Shown here piece by piece: positions 1 to 8,548 of a DNA stretch of 43,402 nucleotides. The notes beneath the pieces were generated by a model, which had not been told where the DNA came from, did not search any database, and was given only the letters and a program-made list of their open reading frames with translations. How positions within the stretch are numbered: the stretch's first letter is position 1; each line of letters opens with the position of its first letter. Location: contig JAQBRA010000004.1 of the NCBI GenBank assembly GCA_028286685.1, positions 76,898-120,299 of the forward strand, written 5' to 3'. Source of the DNA: Candidatus Adlerbacteria bacterium. GTDB lineage: Bacteria > Patescibacteriota > Minisyncoccia > Phycocordibacterales > SBAW01. The translations under genes were made by a program, and so were the position numbers.

Positions 1-736
1 CCACCTCCTTAAGCCGGCCGCTTTCATATGCCAAGCCGGAAAACAGCGTGATATTGGACTGATTGGACACCGCATCGGCCAAGGCGCCGGTTACCTTGGT
101 GTCGGCCTCGGAACGGGCGGCGCGCACCGGCTGGCGGATCTTTCCGATAAAGAGCTGCAGGCAAACGAATGCGATGCACCATAGTCCGAGTGCCAGCCCG
201 AGCCAGTGATTGCGCATGAACAGTACTAGCGTGGCGCCCACGACAAACAGGGCCGTAGGGAAAAACTGCAGCAGGATATTGTCGAGTATGGTCTCGAATG
301 CGCGGGTATAACGGCTGACCTTGTGGGTCAGCGAGCCCGCAAAGTTCGATACGAAGAAGTTGTGCGAGTGTCCCAGGAGATACCCGAAGGTGTTCTCATA
401 CAGCCGAGCCATGATGCCGGCCTGGAGATATACGTTGGCCTGGTCTTGTATGCGCTTGAGCGCCCGGTCAGCCACCCACAGTCCGGCAATAATCCATAGG
501 GTCGAGAGCAGCACCGCTACTGCGGCATCGCTCGGCTGCTCTACGGACAGCGTATTGAAAAATTGCCTCATAAACCAGGGCGCGGCCAGAGTCGTCGCCT
601 CCATGGCGATAGTGGCAAGCACTACCAGGCTCAGCAGAACGGGGCGCCTTTTTACAAAGGGCCAAAAGGCCGCAAGCACGGCCTTGGGCGGCGGCACTTT
701 TTTTACTTCTTTAGTTTCATGAGGATTGAGAGGCAT
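1..736 (-). CDS. ABC exporter, transmembrane domain (partial, runs off the left edge)
   Basis: Open minus frame from ATG at 736 to the window edge, 245 codons with no stop. The translation starts MPLNPHETKEVKK and has hydrophobic segments at about residues 33-52, 72-92 and 150-195. The stretch around 125-145 (HSHNFFVSNFAGSLTHKVSRY region) resembles the coupling-helix region of type-I ABC exporters, which read FF...G.L..R there. Only the membrane domain is inside the window; the nucleotide-binding domain should lie to the left. Substrate cannot be inferred. No SD precedes the start; a TAAACT hexamer sits 7 nt before the ATG. It lies downstream of dnaK, separated by a terminator, so it is probably its own unit. 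The family is fairly clear; half-transporter versus other architecture is not. Confidence 0.8.
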   Translation of the reverse strand, partial: MPLNPHETKEVKKVPPPKAVLAAFWPFVKRRPVLLSLVVLATIAMEATTLAAPWFMRQFFNTLSVEQPSDAAVAVLLSTLWIIAGLWVADRALKRIQDQANVYLQAGIMARLYENTFGYLLGHSHNFFVSNFAGSLTHKVSRYTRAFETILDNILLQFFPTALFVVGATLVLFMRNHWLGLALGLWCIAFVCLQLFIGKIRQPVRAARSEADTKVTGALADAVSNQSNITLFSGLAYESGRLKEV

Positions 737-761
737 TTTTACCAGTTTAACACCGCGCATC

Positions 762-796
762 AAAAAAGCCTCGTCATTTGGTTGACAAGGCTTTTT
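762..796 (-). terminator. Rho-independent terminator after dnaK
   Basis: Imperfect stem (AAGCCTcGTCA / TGACaaGGCTT) with a 6-nt loop, followed on the minus strand by six U. It begins 8 nt past the dnaK stop and separates dnaK from the ABC exporter. Confidence 0.8.
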
Positions 797-803
797 CTTA
801 AAC

Positions 804-2711
804 TTATTTCTGCTCTGGGTTGTCGGCTGGAGGCGTGTCGGTGGGCGGAGTCTGGGGATCCTGCGGGGCTGATTGTCCGCCCGGTTGCTCAGCAGCAGCC
901 TTCTGGATTGCTTCGTAGACTTTGGACATTTCCTTGGAGAGATCCTCAGTAGCGGCTTTTATGCCGGCAACGTCGTCGCTCCCCTTCTTGTTCTCTACTG
1001 CGGCAATCTTTTCGGTAATCGCAGTCGCCAACTCCATAGGGATCTTGTCCTTGTTGTCGTCGAGGGATTTCTTGGCGGCGTAGACCGACTGCTCGGCCAC
1101 GTTGCGCGCCTCGGCAAGCTCTACCTTGGCCTTGTCGGCTGCGGCATTAACCTCGGCGTCCTGGCGCATCTTCTCAATATCGGCGTCTGAAAGGCCCGAA
1201 GATCCTTCGATGCGGATAGATTGTTCTTTATTAGATGCCTTGTCCTTGGCCTTAACGGTCAGGATGCCGTTAGCGTCGACATCGAAGGTTACTTCGACCT
1301 GCGGCAAGCCGCGGGGTGCCGGCGGTATGCCGTCGAGCACGAAGCGGCCAAGCGACTTGTTGTCGGCAGCCATGGCGCGCTCGCCCTGGGTAATGTGGAT
1401 TTCTACCGAGGTCTGGTTGTCGGCTGCGGTCGAGAAGGTCTGGCTGCGGGAGGTCGGAATGGTGGTGTTGCGCTCGATGAGCTTGGTGGCGACGTTCCCC
1501 ATGGTCTCAATACCCAAAGAAAGCGGGATGACGTCCAACAGGAGGATGTCGCGCACTTCGCCGCCGAGGATGCCGCCCTGAATGGCTGCACCTATGGCCA
1601 CTACCTCGTCGGGGTTAACCGACATGTTGGGCTTTTTGCCGAAGAATGCCTCGACGGCTGCCTGGAGGGCCGGCATGCGGGTCTGTCCGCCGACGAGTAT
1701 TATTTCGTTGATATCGCCGTTCTTAAACGGGCTCGCCTCCATGGCGCGCTTGGAGATAGCAATGGCGCGTTCGATAAACTCGGCCGTAAGCTCCTCGAGC
1801 TTGGCGCGGGTCATCTTAACGAGGAGGTGGCGCGGTCCGGAGGCGTCGGAGGTAATGAACGGGATGTTGATCTCGGTCTCCATAGAAGTAGAGAGCTCGA
1901 TCTTGGCCTTCTCTGCAGCCTCGTCGAGGCGCTGGCGGGCCAGCGGGTCCTGGCGCACGTCGATGCCGGACTCTTTCTGGAATTCGGTTGCAAGCCAGTC
2001 GATGATCTTCTGGTCGATGTCCTTGCCGCCCAAGTGCGCGTCGCCGTCGGTCGAGCGGACCTCGATGGATCCCTCTTCTGCTCCGGCCATGACTACCTCC
2101 AAGACGGAGATGTCGAAGGTGCCGCCGCCGAAGTCGAACACGACGACTTTCTCATCCTTTTTCTTGTTAAAGCCGTAGGCGAGCGCGGCCGCGGTCGGCT
2201 CGTTGATGATGCGCTTGACCTCGAGGCCGGCGATCTTGCCTGCATCGCGGGTCGCGGCGCGCTGCGCGTCGTTAAAGTAGGCCGGAACGGTAATGACCGC
2301 CTCGGTAATAGGCTCGCCCAGGCGCTTTTCTGCATCTGCCTTGAGCTTGCTGAGGATCATGGCCGATACCTCTTCCGGGCGCATCCAGGCATCGCCCATC
2401 TTTACCTCGATGCCGCCGTTAGCCGACTTCTGCATCTCAAACGGCACGATAGCCTTGTCCTTCTGCACGTTCTCCTCCTCGAAGTTGTGCCCGATAAAGC
2501 GCTTGATCTGGTAGATCGTGTTTTTAGGATTGGTGACCGCTTGGCGGCGCGCTATGAGGCCCGCGAGGCGCTCGCCGGTCTTGGAGACGGCAACGACAGA
2601 AGGGGTCGTGCGCGCGCCCTCGCTGTTTTCAAGTATCTGGGGCTCGCCGCCGCGCATGACGGCCATGGCCGAGTTAGTGGTGCCGAGATCGATTCCTAGT
2701 ATTTTTCCCAT
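804..2711 (-). CDS. dnaK: Chaperone DnaK (Hsp70)
   Basis: ATP-dependent Hsp70 chaperone of the cytosol, 635 aa, which works with GrpE. The N-terminus reads [14 protein letters not shown] (first phosphate-binding loop), followed by the actin-like ATPase domain, the interdomain linker motif [13 protein letters not shown], the beta-sandwich substrate domain ([20 protein letters not shown]) and a helical lid. I start at 2711 because IDLGTT homologues begin at this Met; an upstream in-frame Met adds 13 AT-rich-encoded residues. The C-terminal tail is Pro/Gln/Asp-rich ([13 protein letters not shown] region). No dnaJ is visible in the window. It lies 43 nt behind grpE with no SD in the gap, so translation probably depends on coupling or an A/U-rich leader. 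Confidence 0.98.
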   Translation of the reverse strand: MGKILGIDLGTTNSAMAVMRGGEPQILENSEGARTTPSVVAVSKTGERLAGLIARRQAVTNPKNTIYQIKRFIGHNFEEENVQKDKAIVPFEMQKSANGGIEVKMGDAWMRPEEVSAMILSKLKADAEKRLGEPITEAVITVPAYFNDAQRAATRDAGKIAGLEVKRIINEPTAAALAYGFNKKKDEKVVVFDFGGGTFDISVLEVVMAGAEEGSIEVRSTDGDAHLGGKDIDQKIIDWLATEFQKESGIDVRQDPLARQRLDEAAEKAKIELSTSMETEINIPFITSDASGPRHLLVKMTRAKLEELTAEFIERAIAISKRAMEASPFKNGDINEIILVGGQTRMPALQAAVEAFFGKKPNMSVNPDEVVAIGAAIQGGILGGEVRDILLLDVIPLSLGIETMGNVATKLIERNTTIPTSRSQTFSTAADNQTSVEIHITQGERAMAADNKSLGRFVLDGIPPAPRGLPQVEVTFDVDANGILTVKAKDKASNKEQSIRIEGSSGLSDADIEKMRQDAEVNAAADKAKVELAEARNVAEQSVYAAKKSLDDNKDKIPMELATAITEKIAAVENKKGSDDVAGIKAATEDLSKEMSKVYEAIQKAAAEQPGGQSAPQDPQTPPTDTPPADNPEQK

Positions 2712-2754
2712 ATATTTAGATTCTTTTTTATTGGTGATTATTTTTCGCAACTGC

Positions 2755-3234
2755 TCAAATAATCACCTGTGCGGGCCTGATAATTTTGTCTCCTGATTTA
2801 TATCCTGAACGCTCTACCGATACGACAACATGGTCTTCCGATTGTTTGGCGAGAGCTTCGTGCGTATGCGGATCGAACTCTTCTCCCTTTTTTCCGAACC
2901 GCTCTATGCCTAATTCCTTGAGCGAGCTTAGAAACTGCTTTTCTATCATCTTGAGCGTCGCAGAGTCCTCATGCTTGAGCGAGAGCTCCAGGGCGTCGAG
3001 TGCCGGAAGGAGCGACTCGATAAGGTCCGCCTTGATGCGCTCAGCTTTGTCTCCGTGCATCGAAACCTCTTCCCTCTTGTAGTTGGCGAAATCGGCGCGG
3101 GAGCGCTGCCAGCCCTCGAGATACTCCTGCTTTTCCTCGACTGCCTTTTTGAGTTTCTCGCGGAGCTTTTTTAGAGCACCTGGACCTTCTTCAGCCTCAT
3201 CTTCGGGGATAAATTCCTCTTCTGAATCATCCAT
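2755..3234 (-). CDS. grpE: Nucleotide exchange factor GrpE
   Basis: Co-chaperone that releases ADP from DnaK, 159 aa. An acidic N-terminal tail ([16 protein letters not shown]) is followed by a predicted long coiled coil ([34 protein letters not shown]), then the C-terminal beta domain ending [20 protein letters not shown], which matches the GrpE end motif V..GY...D.vlRpA.V.V. Shorter than E. coli GrpE (197 aa). First gene of grpE-dnaK. There is no SD before the ATG; a promoter (TTGACG, 16 nt, TAAAAT) ends 9 nt upstream, so the mRNA is probably leaderless or nearly so. Confidence 0.96.
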   Translation of the reverse strand: MDDSEEEFIPEDEAEEGPGALKKLREKLKKAVEEKQEYLEGWQRSRADFANYKREEVSMHGDKAERIKADLIESLLPALDALELSLKHEDSATLKMIEKQFLSSLKELGIERFGKKGEEFDPHTHEALAKQSEDHVVVSVERSGYKSGDKIIRPAQVII

Positions 3235-3243
3235 AGTAGAGTT

Positions 3244-3271
3244 ATTTTACACAAAAAAAAGCCTCCGTCAA
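3244..3271 (-). promoter_or_regulatory. Promoter for grpE-dnaK nested in the caspase terminator
   Basis: On the minus strand, -35 TTGACG (3266-3271), 16-nt spacer, -10 TAAAAT (3244-3249), each 5/6 to the sigma70 consensus. The -35 lies in the arm of the terminator hairpin of the upstream caspase gene, and the -10 ends 9 nt before the grpE ATG, leaving almost no 5' UTR. Confidence 0.55.
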
Positions 3272-3284
3272 ATGACGGAGGCTT
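3251..3284 (-). terminator. Terminator of the caspase-TPR gene
   Basis: Perfect 12-bp stem AAGCCTCCGTCA / TGACGGAGGCTT (3259-3270 with 3273-3284), then eight U on the minus strand. It begins 21 nt past the stop of the caspase gene. Confidence 0.9.
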
Positions 3285-3305
3285 GAGTTTTAACAGCTTG
3301 AACGC

Positions 3306-4835
3306 TCAGAACTTAGGCACGTACCGCGCCCAGGCTTCTCGCTTCAGGCAGCTCTTGTCCTGCTGCTGGTCATCGCGCTTGGCGGCGTAGGCCGCCTTTT
3401 CTTCGGCACTGGCCCGCTTGCCCATCATCCGATACGCGTAGCAGAGCCCCGAATGGGGCGCTACATACTTCGAATTCAGCTCAATGGCCTTTTCAAACCA
3501 AGAGACTGCCTTTTCGAAGTCCTGCCCTTCTCCGCGGAGGTTGTAAGCCTCGCCAAGGAAGTAGGCATTGAACGCCGAGGTTGGATCAAGGGCCGCAGCG
3601 TTTTGCAGGTCCTTGACCGCGTTGTCCAAGATCCGGTTAGTGGACCGCCTAGTCACCTTAAGAAGCCTGTAGGTAGCCATGATCATGTTGCCGCGATGGC
3701 GATACGAGGTTGGATACGTGCCCTCAAGCTTGATGGCCGTATCCAAGTCGTTAAAGCCGGCACGGTACATGCTCAGAGCCTTATCGGAGTCTTTGGTATT
3801 ATTTCCGTCTTGTAGCCAAGAGAAGCCGCGATAGCTGAACATGATCGCGGTTTTCTGCCCGGCAGTTTCGATGCCCTGGGTCAGGATCTGGCGTCCCATG
3901 GCATAGTCTAGCTTCTGGAACTCCCGGTTTGCATCTTGAATATAGTCGAGCATGACCGGCACTGGTCCCGTAAGGCTTACAGGATACGGCGCTGGAACAA
4001 CCGGCAGCGGGGCCGCCGCAGGCATAACGCTTGCTACAGCAGGAGTTGCCGGAGTATTGACCACGTTCGCAAGCGGCGGCGTGAAGTAGAATGATCCGTC
4101 GATTGCGGATGCTGCCATCCAAGGTTGCTGTTCGCCTTTCGTTTTTCTCACCACCTCAAGCGCCGCTTCGTTTATAACCCTGAAGGGGTCGCGACCAGGC
4201 TGTCTTAGCGACTTAAGCAGGGCTTCGGTGTAGGGGCTGTTGCCTCCCGCCTGTCCGTCGTCCGCCAGGGTGCCAGGCTGGCTCGCAAAGCTAATAAGCG
4301 TCCCTGTCGGCGCCGGCATTTCCGCCAACCCGCTGCTTCCGAAGGATTTCTTGTTGTTGAAGGGATTATTACGGCACGCATCAAGCAAAAAGAATTTCAA
4401 TGACGACCGTGACTCGGTCGCCGTATCCATTATCATGCTTGCGTTTATGTAATGAGTCCGAAAGTTGCTTGTGGTGAGCGGCGGAGCATCAGATGGCACG
4501 AGGTAGTTTGTGCCGTTGATCTGGAGGCCGTGCCCCGAATAATAAAAGAGCGCAACTTGCGCGCCTTGGGCCAGGTCTCCGAACTTGCTTACTGCGTCGT
4601 CGAATTGGCTTTTGCTCTGATTGAGCAATGCCTGCCCCTTCACGAGCGTAAAGCCCATGTCGGTAAGAAGTTTTGCCATTGCGCGGGCATCATTTCCCGG
4701 ATTACTCAGATTGCCCGTGTGGGTGTACTCGGAGTTGCCGATGATCAGCGCGACGCGCTTGTCGGCCGCCAACGCGAGGTTGGACATGAAGACTAGCGCG
4801 ATAAGTGGCAGAAACACACGACCTATTAACGACAT
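3306..4835 (-). CDS. Secreted caspase-family (C14) protease with TPR-like C-terminus
   Basis: 509 aa. Residues 1-23 form a signal peptide (hydrophobic FLPLIALVFMSNLALA, cleavage likely after ALA). Residues 26 to about 240 are a caspase p20-like domain: KRVALIIGNSEY strand, catalytic His102 in YYSGHGLQ and Cys154 in LLDACRNNPF, both intact. A Pro/Ala/Val linker follows (about 260-300). The rest is helical with TPR-like units (AFNAYFLGEAYNLRG, AVSWFEKAIELNSKYVAPHSGLCYAY). Such C14 proteins are common in Proteobacteria; substrates are mostly unknown. The start has a good SD (GGGGAGAG, 5 nt from ATG), unlike neighbouring core genes. The gene stands alone between two terminators with its own promoter, so it looks like a single-gene insertion between the ribosomal operon and grpE. 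Confidence 0.9.
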   Translation of the reverse strand: MSLIGRVFLPLIALVFMSNLALAADKRVALIIGNSEYTHTGNLSNPGNDARAMAKLLTDMGFTLVKGQALLNQSKSQFDDAVSKFGDLAQGAQVALFYYSGHGLQINGTNYLVPSDAPPLTTSNFRTHYINASMIMDTATESRSSLKFFLLDACRNNPFNNKKSFGSSGLAEMPAPTGTLISFASQPGTLADDGQAGGNSPYTEALLKSLRQPGRDPFRVINEAALEVVRKTKGEQQPWMAASAIDGSFYFTPPLANVVNTPATPAVASVMPAAAPLPVVPAPYPVSLTGPVPVMLDYIQDANREFQKLDYAMGRQILTQGIETAGQKTAIMFSYRGFSWLQDGNNTKDSDKALSMYRAGFNDLDTAIKLEGTYPTSYRHRGNMIMATYRLLKVTRRSTNRILDNAVKDLQNAAALDPTSAFNAYFLGEAYNLRGEGQDFEKAVSWFEKAIELNSKYVAPHSGLCYAYRMMGKRASAEEKAAYAAKRDDQQQDKSCLKREAWARYVPKF

Positions 4836-4888
4836 GACGACTCTCCCCTTGTGCTTGGTTCCTATATTTAAAACAACTATCCGTACCT

Positions 4889-4917
4889 AATATGCGTATA
4901 AACACGCAATAAGTCAA
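4889..4917 (-). promoter_or_regulatory. Putative promoter of the caspase gene
   Basis: Minus strand: -35 TTGACT (4912-4917), 17-nt spacer, -10 CATATT (4889-4894). It lies just past the terminator of the ribosomal operon and gives a leader of about 45 nt that contains the SD. Confidence 0.4.
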
Positions 4918-4922
4918 TAAAG

Positions 4923-4951
4923 AAAAACACCGCCCTGTTGGCGGTGTTTTT
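4923..4951 (-). terminator. Terminator of the alpha ribosomal operon
   Basis: Stem AACACCGCC / GGCGGTGTT with a 5-nt loop and A/T runs on both sides (U tract on the minus strand 4923-4927). It starts 7 nt after the rpsI stop. Confidence 0.88.
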
Positions 4952-4957
4952 AAAAAG

Positions 4958-5377
4958 TTAGCGTTTGCTCCACTGCTTGCGCTTGCGGGCTTTGACGAAG
5001 CCGGCTTTGCGGCGCTCCTTGGCGCGCGGGTCGCGCTTGAGGAAGCCCTCCTTCTTGAGGACGCCGCGGGTATCAGGCTCGTGCTCGATGAGCGCGCGGG
5101 AAATTGCGTGGCGCACTGCGGTTGCCTGGCCGGCAATGCCGCCGCCGCGAACGATAACCGTTACGGTGAACTGCGTCGGAAGCGCAAGTTTCAGAAATGC
5201 CTCGACTGCGGTCGTGCGCAAAGTGTCGGTCTTGAAATAGTCGTTGGCGTCCTTGCCGTTGATGACGACGCTCATGCGCGTGCTCGGGGTGAGGCGCGCG
5301 CGGGCAATAGCCTCCTTGCGGCGGCCTACGGCCTCGATGTAGCGGTCCTCTTTCTTGATAGTAGTAGCGGTAGCCAT
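4958..5377 (-). CDS. rpsI: 30S ribosomal protein S9
   Basis: 139 aa. After a short N-terminal extension (ATATTIKKED) come RYIEAVGRRKEAIARARL, the glycine-rich VIVRGGGIAGQATAVRHAISRAL (characteristic of S9) and the basic tail KARKRKQWSKR. In known ribosomes the C-terminal Lys-Arg of this tail reaches the P-site tRNA. Last gene of the operon, 1 nt after rplM, followed by a terminator. No SD; the leader reads AAAACTAAT before the ATG, so translation is probably coupled to rplM. Confidence 0.97.
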   Translation of the reverse strand: MATATTIKKEDRYIEAVGRRKEAIARARLTPSTRMSVVINGKDANDYFKTDTLRTTAVEAFLKLALPTQFTVTVIVRGGGIAGQATAVRHAISRALIEHEPDTRGVLKKEGFLKRDPRAKERRKAGFVKARKRKQWSKR

Positions 5378-5378
5378 A

Positions 5379-5720
5379 TTAGTTTTCGATAGTCAGGAGC
5401 TTGATCCGGCGCATCTGGAGCTTGTTCTTGGGGAGCATGCCGAGTATCGCGCGGCGCAGGGCCTCCTTGTGTCCCCTGCGCGAGGTGAGCATAGCATAAG
5501 ACTCCTTCTTCTGCCCGCCCGGGTAGCCCGAGTAGCGGACATACTGCTTGGCGCGCTCCTTGTCGCCGGTGACCTTGAGCTTCTCCACGTTGGTGACTTT
5601 GACCTCGACCGAGGAAACCACGTTCTTGGCAAAGTCCGCCGCGTGCTTGCCGAGCAGCGCCTTAGCCGCAGCCGAGGCTACGCGTCCGAGAGTCTTGTCC
5701 TGTGCATCGATAGTAATCAT
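5379..5720 (-). CDS. rplM: 50S ribosomal protein L13 (short form)
   Basis: 113 aa against about 142 in E. coli. The core is present (DAQDKTLGRVASAAAKALLGKH, GDKERAKQYVRYSGYPGGQK, LRRAILGMLPKNKLQMRRIKLL), but the first ~15 residues and the C-terminal tail of the usual protein are missing. ATG at 5720 is the only reasonable start: rplQ ends 8 nt upstream. TATAAA lies 7 nt before the ATG but overlaps the rplQ stop codon, so it may be chance. Directly followed by rpsI, the usual L13-S9 pairing. Shortening of peripheral parts is typical of reduced CPR ribosomes; I see no frameshift. Confidence 0.96.
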   Translation of the reverse strand: MITIDAQDKTLGRVASAAAKALLGKHAADFAKNVVSSVEVKVTNVEKLKVTGDKERAKQYVRYSGYPGGQKKESYAMLTSRRGHKEALRRAILGMLPKNKLQMRRIKLLTIEN

Positions 5721-5728
5721 AAAAGTAT

Positions 5729-6076
5729 TTATACGAACTCAATTACGGCCATCTTGGCGGCGTCGCCCTTGCGCGGGCCCATCTTGGTAATGCGCAGGTA
5801 GCCGCCGGAGCGCTCGGTGTAGCCGGATGCGATCTTGATGAGCTTGGTTGCGGTTGTCGCAGCGCCGAGGCTCACGATAAGCAGGCGGCGGTTAGCGAGG
5901 GTCGGGGTCTTGCCCTTGGTGACCATCTTCTCAACCAGCGGGCGGATCTCCTTGGCCTTGGCCTCGGTGGTCTTTATCTTGCCCTTAATGACGAGGCTGC
6001 GCGCAAGCGACTTGAGCAAGGCAGCACGCTGGCCAGTCTCGCGTCCGAATTTTCTGTTGGTATTGCCGTGGCGCAT
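5729..6076 (-). CDS. rplQ: 50S ribosomal protein L17
   Basis: 115 aa. It begins MRHGNTNRKFGRETGQRAALLKSLARSLVIKGKIKTTEAKAKEIRPLVEKM, matching the L17 signature (RHGN..rkLgR...hR.allrnl..sLi....I.TT..rAkelr...Ek.iT). It binds 23S rRNA near the exit tunnel. It follows rpoA by 9 nt, as in most bacterial alpha operons. No SD. Confidence 0.97.
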   Translation of the reverse strand: MRHGNTNRKFGRETGQRAALLKSLARSLVIKGKIKTTEAKAKEIRPLVEKMVTKGKTPTLANRRLLIVSLGAATTATKLIKIASGYTERSGGYLRITKMGPRKGDAAKMAVIEFV

Positions 6077-6085
6077 ATAGGTATA

Positions 6086-7042
6086 TTACTTGAGCACGAT
6101 GCCGAAATTGGCGAGCGCGCGCTTGATCTCCTGGATCGACTTAGGTCCAAGGCCCTCCACCTCCATGAGGTCCTGCTCCTTCTTGCGGGCGAGGCCTCCA
6201 ACGGTGCGGATGTTGGCGGTCTGCAAGGAGGAAATGGTGCGGGAGCTGAGCTCGAGGTCCTCTACCCGGGTCTTCATGGCCTCGGACGCGTCCAGGGCCG
6301 AAGAAGACGGGGATGCGGCAGAGCCCGTGTCGCTTACCTGCTCGATCTCCTCCTCGCGGAAGCCGACAATCGACTTGAGCTGGGTGATCATGATCTCGAT
6401 AGACTGCTCGAGCGCCTCGCGCGGGGAAAGGGTGCCGTCGGTCTCGATAGAGATGCGCAGGCGGTTAAAGTCGGTGCGGTCGCCGACGCGCATGTTCTCT
6501 ACCTCGTAGTTAACGCGGCGAACCGGGGAAAAGATTGCATCGACGGAGATCTCCCCTATCTCGACGCGGTCCTTCTTGAGCGCCTCGCGCGGGACATAGC
6601 CCAGGCCGCGCTCGATAGTAAAGGTCATCTCGATGCCCTGCTTGCCGGTAAGCTCGCAGATGTAGGAGTTGGGGTTAAGGAGGCGAACCTGGCCCGGGAG
6701 TTTGAGGTCCTCGCCGGTTACGCGCTTGGGGCCCTTTACGGAAAGGGTTACGGTCTGCGCCTCGCCGGTCAATACCTCGAAGCGGAGCTTCTTGAGGTTC
6801 AAGAGGATAGTAACGACATCCTCGCGGACGCCATCCATAGTAGAAAACTCGTGCTCGACGCCCTCGATCTTAACGGAGGTTACCGCCGCGCCCGGAAGCG
6901 AGGAGAGGACAATGCGGCGCAGGCTGTTGCCCAGCGTATGGCCGTAGCCCGGATAGAGCCCGTCTATCTCGTAGGTACCCTCCTGCTCCGCCTCTTTGAC
7001 GACGCGGGGCTTGCTCGGCAGTGTTATAGAATATTCCATCAT
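6086..7042 (-). CDS. rpoA: RNA polymerase alpha subunit
   Basis: 318 aa. The N-terminal dimerisation domain carries GYGHTLGNSLRRIVLSSLPGAAVTSVKIEGVEHEFS near residue 30, as in all RpoA. Acidic linker at about 230-260. The C-terminal helix-hairpin-helix domain (LSSRTISSLQTANIRTVGGLARK ... VEGLGPKSIQEIKRAL) contacts UP elements and activators. Start chosen at the first of two adjacent Met codons (7042 or 7039); the longer open frame upstream overlaps rpsD and has no homologous look. The 50-nt gap after rpsD is A/T-rich without an SD. Confidence 0.97.
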   Translation of the reverse strand: MMEYSITLPSKPRVVKEAEQEGTYEIDGLYPGYGHTLGNSLRRIVLSSLPGAAVTSVKIEGVEHEFSTMDGVREDVVTILLNLKKLRFEVLTGEAQTVTLSVKGPKRVTGEDLKLPGQVRLLNPNSYICELTGKQGIEMTFTIERGLGYVPREALKKDRVEIGEISVDAIFSPVRRVNYEVENMRVGDRTDFNRLRISIETDGTLSPREALEQSIEIMITQLKSIVGFREEEIEQVSDTGSAASPSSSALDASEAMKTRVEDLELSSRTISSLQTANIRTVGGLARKKEQDLMEVEGLGPKSIQEIKRALANFGIVLK

Positions 7043-7092
7043 AAACTCAATCGTTGAATATAATTTTAATAATGTTTTGAACCTAAAATAAT

Positions 7093-7704
7093 TTAGCGGC
7101 TGTAGAACTGAATGATGGTAGCCGCATTGAACGGTGCCTCCGTCTCGCCTACCGACGGCACGGCAGCAATCTTCGCTGCAAAGCCCTGATCCTCGAACCC
7201 GATCCATGCCGGCGCCTTGGTCTCGGCCATGACGTCTGCGCGGTTGGCAAACAATGCCGAGCCGCGGGACTCCTGGCGGATAGAGACGACGTCGCCGAGC
7301 TCCGCCTTGTAGGACGGCACGTTGAGGCGGCGGCCGTTTACCATGACATGGCCGTGGGACACGAGCTGGCGGGCGGCGCGGCGGGTCTTAACGAAGCCGG
7401 CGCGGTAGATGACGTTGTCGAGGCGCGCCTCGAGGCGGTTGAGCAAGAGGCCGGCTGCGGCGCCCTTCGACTCCATGGCCTCATGCACGTAGCGGCTGAA
7501 CTGGCTCTCGGAAAGGCCGTACGTAAAGCGGGCCTTCTGCTTCTCGAGGAGCTGCACGCCGAAGTCGGTGCCGCCGCCGCGCTTGGGGCGGCTGGTCTTG
7601 CGCGGGGCGCGGGCCTCGGCAAGCTGGAACTTCTGCGTCTGGCACTTCTCAAAGACAGAGGAGCCGAGGCGCTTGCAGATTTTGTATTTGGGTCCGATTA
7701 TCAT
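7093..7704 (-). CDS. rpsD: 30S ribosomal protein S4
   Basis: 203 aa. The N-terminal region carries KYKICKRLGSSVFEKC with two of the Cys that bind zinc in some S4 proteins. The S4 RNA-binding domain reads LEARLDNVIYRAGFVKTRRAARQLVSHGHVMVNGRRLNVPSYKAELGDVVSI. S4 is a primary 16S rRNA binder and nucleates 30S assembly. In E. coli it also represses the alpha operon by binding its mRNA; no such leader is evident here. TATAAT overlaps the rpsK stop and sits 8 nt before the ATG, a possible internal promoter. Confidence 0.97.
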   Translation of the reverse strand: MIIGPKYKICKRLGSSVFEKCQTQKFQLAEARAPRKTSRPKRGGGTDFGVQLLEKQKARFTYGLSESQFSRYVHEAMESKGAAAGLLLNRLEARLDNVIYRAGFVKTRRAARQLVSHGHVMVNGRRLNVPSYKAELGDVVSIRQESRGSALFANRADVMAETKAPAWIGFEDQGFAAKIAAVPSVGETEAPFNAATIIQFYSR

Positions 7705-7713
7705 ATAGAAAAA

Positions 7714-8142
7714 TTATACGCGGCGAGCCTTGCGGGGGCGCGGGCCGTTGTGCGGCACCGGGGTAACGTCCTTGATGGCGTTGATCTGGATGCCCTTGGT
7801 TGCGAAGGCGCGGATAGCGCTCTCGCGGCCGGAGCCCACGCCCTTAACGACGACGCCCACCTCCTTAAGGCCCATGGTGAGGCCGCGCTCGCCGATGAGC
7901 TCGCCTACCTTGGCTGCTGCAAACGGCGTGCCCTTCTTTGCGCCCGCAAAGCCCAGGGAACCGGAGGAGGACCAGGTAACGACATTGCCCAGGGCATCGG
8001 CCAGGGACAGCTTGGTGTTGTTGTAGGTAGCCTCGACGAACAGCGTGCCGGAGTCGAGCCGGCGCTTGGACGCGCGGGAAGAGCTTGCCGAGCCTGAGCC
8101 GGACGAATCCCCTCCCTTTTTAACTATTCGTTTCTTTCCCAT
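7714..8142 (-). CDS. rpsK: 30S ribosomal protein S11
   Basis: 142 aa. A Ser/Gly-rich basic N-terminal extension (KKGGDSSGSGSASSSRASKRR) precedes the conserved body: VEATYNNTKLSLADALGNVVTWSSSGSLGFAGAKKGTPFAA and the C-terminal NAIKDVTPVPHNGPRPRKARRV. S11 sits on the 30S platform near the E site. 9 nt after rpsM, 9 nt before rpsD. Confidence 0.97.
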   Translation of the reverse strand: MGKKRIVKKGGDSSGSGSASSSRASKRRLDSGTLFVEATYNNTKLSLADALGNVVTWSSSGSLGFAGAKKGTPFAAAKVGELIGERGLTMGLKEVGVVVKGVGSGRESAIRAFATKGIQINAIKDVTPVPHNGPRPRKARRV

Positions 8143-8151
8143 ATATCTTAA

Positions 8152-8529
8152 TTAGGTTTTGCTCTCCTTACGGCGGCCCGAGCCCATGGTGCGGCGCACG
8201 TTGCCGCGGACGGTGCGGGAGTTGGTCTTGGTGCGCTGGCCGCGAAGCGGGAGGTTCTTGCTGTGGCGGCTGCCGCGGTAGGAACCGATGTCCTTGAGGC
8301 GCTTGATGTTGCCGGTTACCTCGCGCTTGAGGTCTCCCTCGAGCTTCATGGTCTCGAGCTCCTTGCGGATGGCGTTTTCCTCGTCGGCAGTAAGGTCGTC
8401 AGCACGCTTGGTTACATCGATCTTGGCGGAAGCACAGATCGCCTTGGCGCGGGAAAGCCCGATGCCGTAGAGCGCCGTAAGGGCGTACGGTACCTGCTTG
8501 TTGGGGATAGTAATGCCTGAGATTCTCAT
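8152..8529 (-). CDS. rpsM: 30S ribosomal protein S13
   Basis: 125 aa. N-terminus MRISGITIPNKQVPYALTALYGIGLSRAKAIC, middle helix-turn-helix region, and C-terminal RGSRHSKNLPLRGQRTKTNSRTVRG that reaches the P-site tRNA. The canonical motif GIGRSRA appears as GIGLSRA. Follows rpmJ by 19 nt. Confidence 0.97.
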   Translation of the reverse strand: MRISGITIPNKQVPYALTALYGIGLSRAKAICASAKIDVTKRADDLTADEENAIRKELETMKLEGDLKREVTGNIKRLKDIGSYRGSRHSKNLPLRGQRTKTNSRTVRGNVRRTMGSGRRKESKT

Positions 8530-8548
8530 GGTTGATTATTTAAACGTC

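Noticed and set aside
1221-2699. 492-codon plus-strand open frame opposite dnaK, and similar ones opposite atpD, ychF and atpA
   Set aside because: They mirror well-supported genes; their translations are low-quality and start at arbitrary Met codons.
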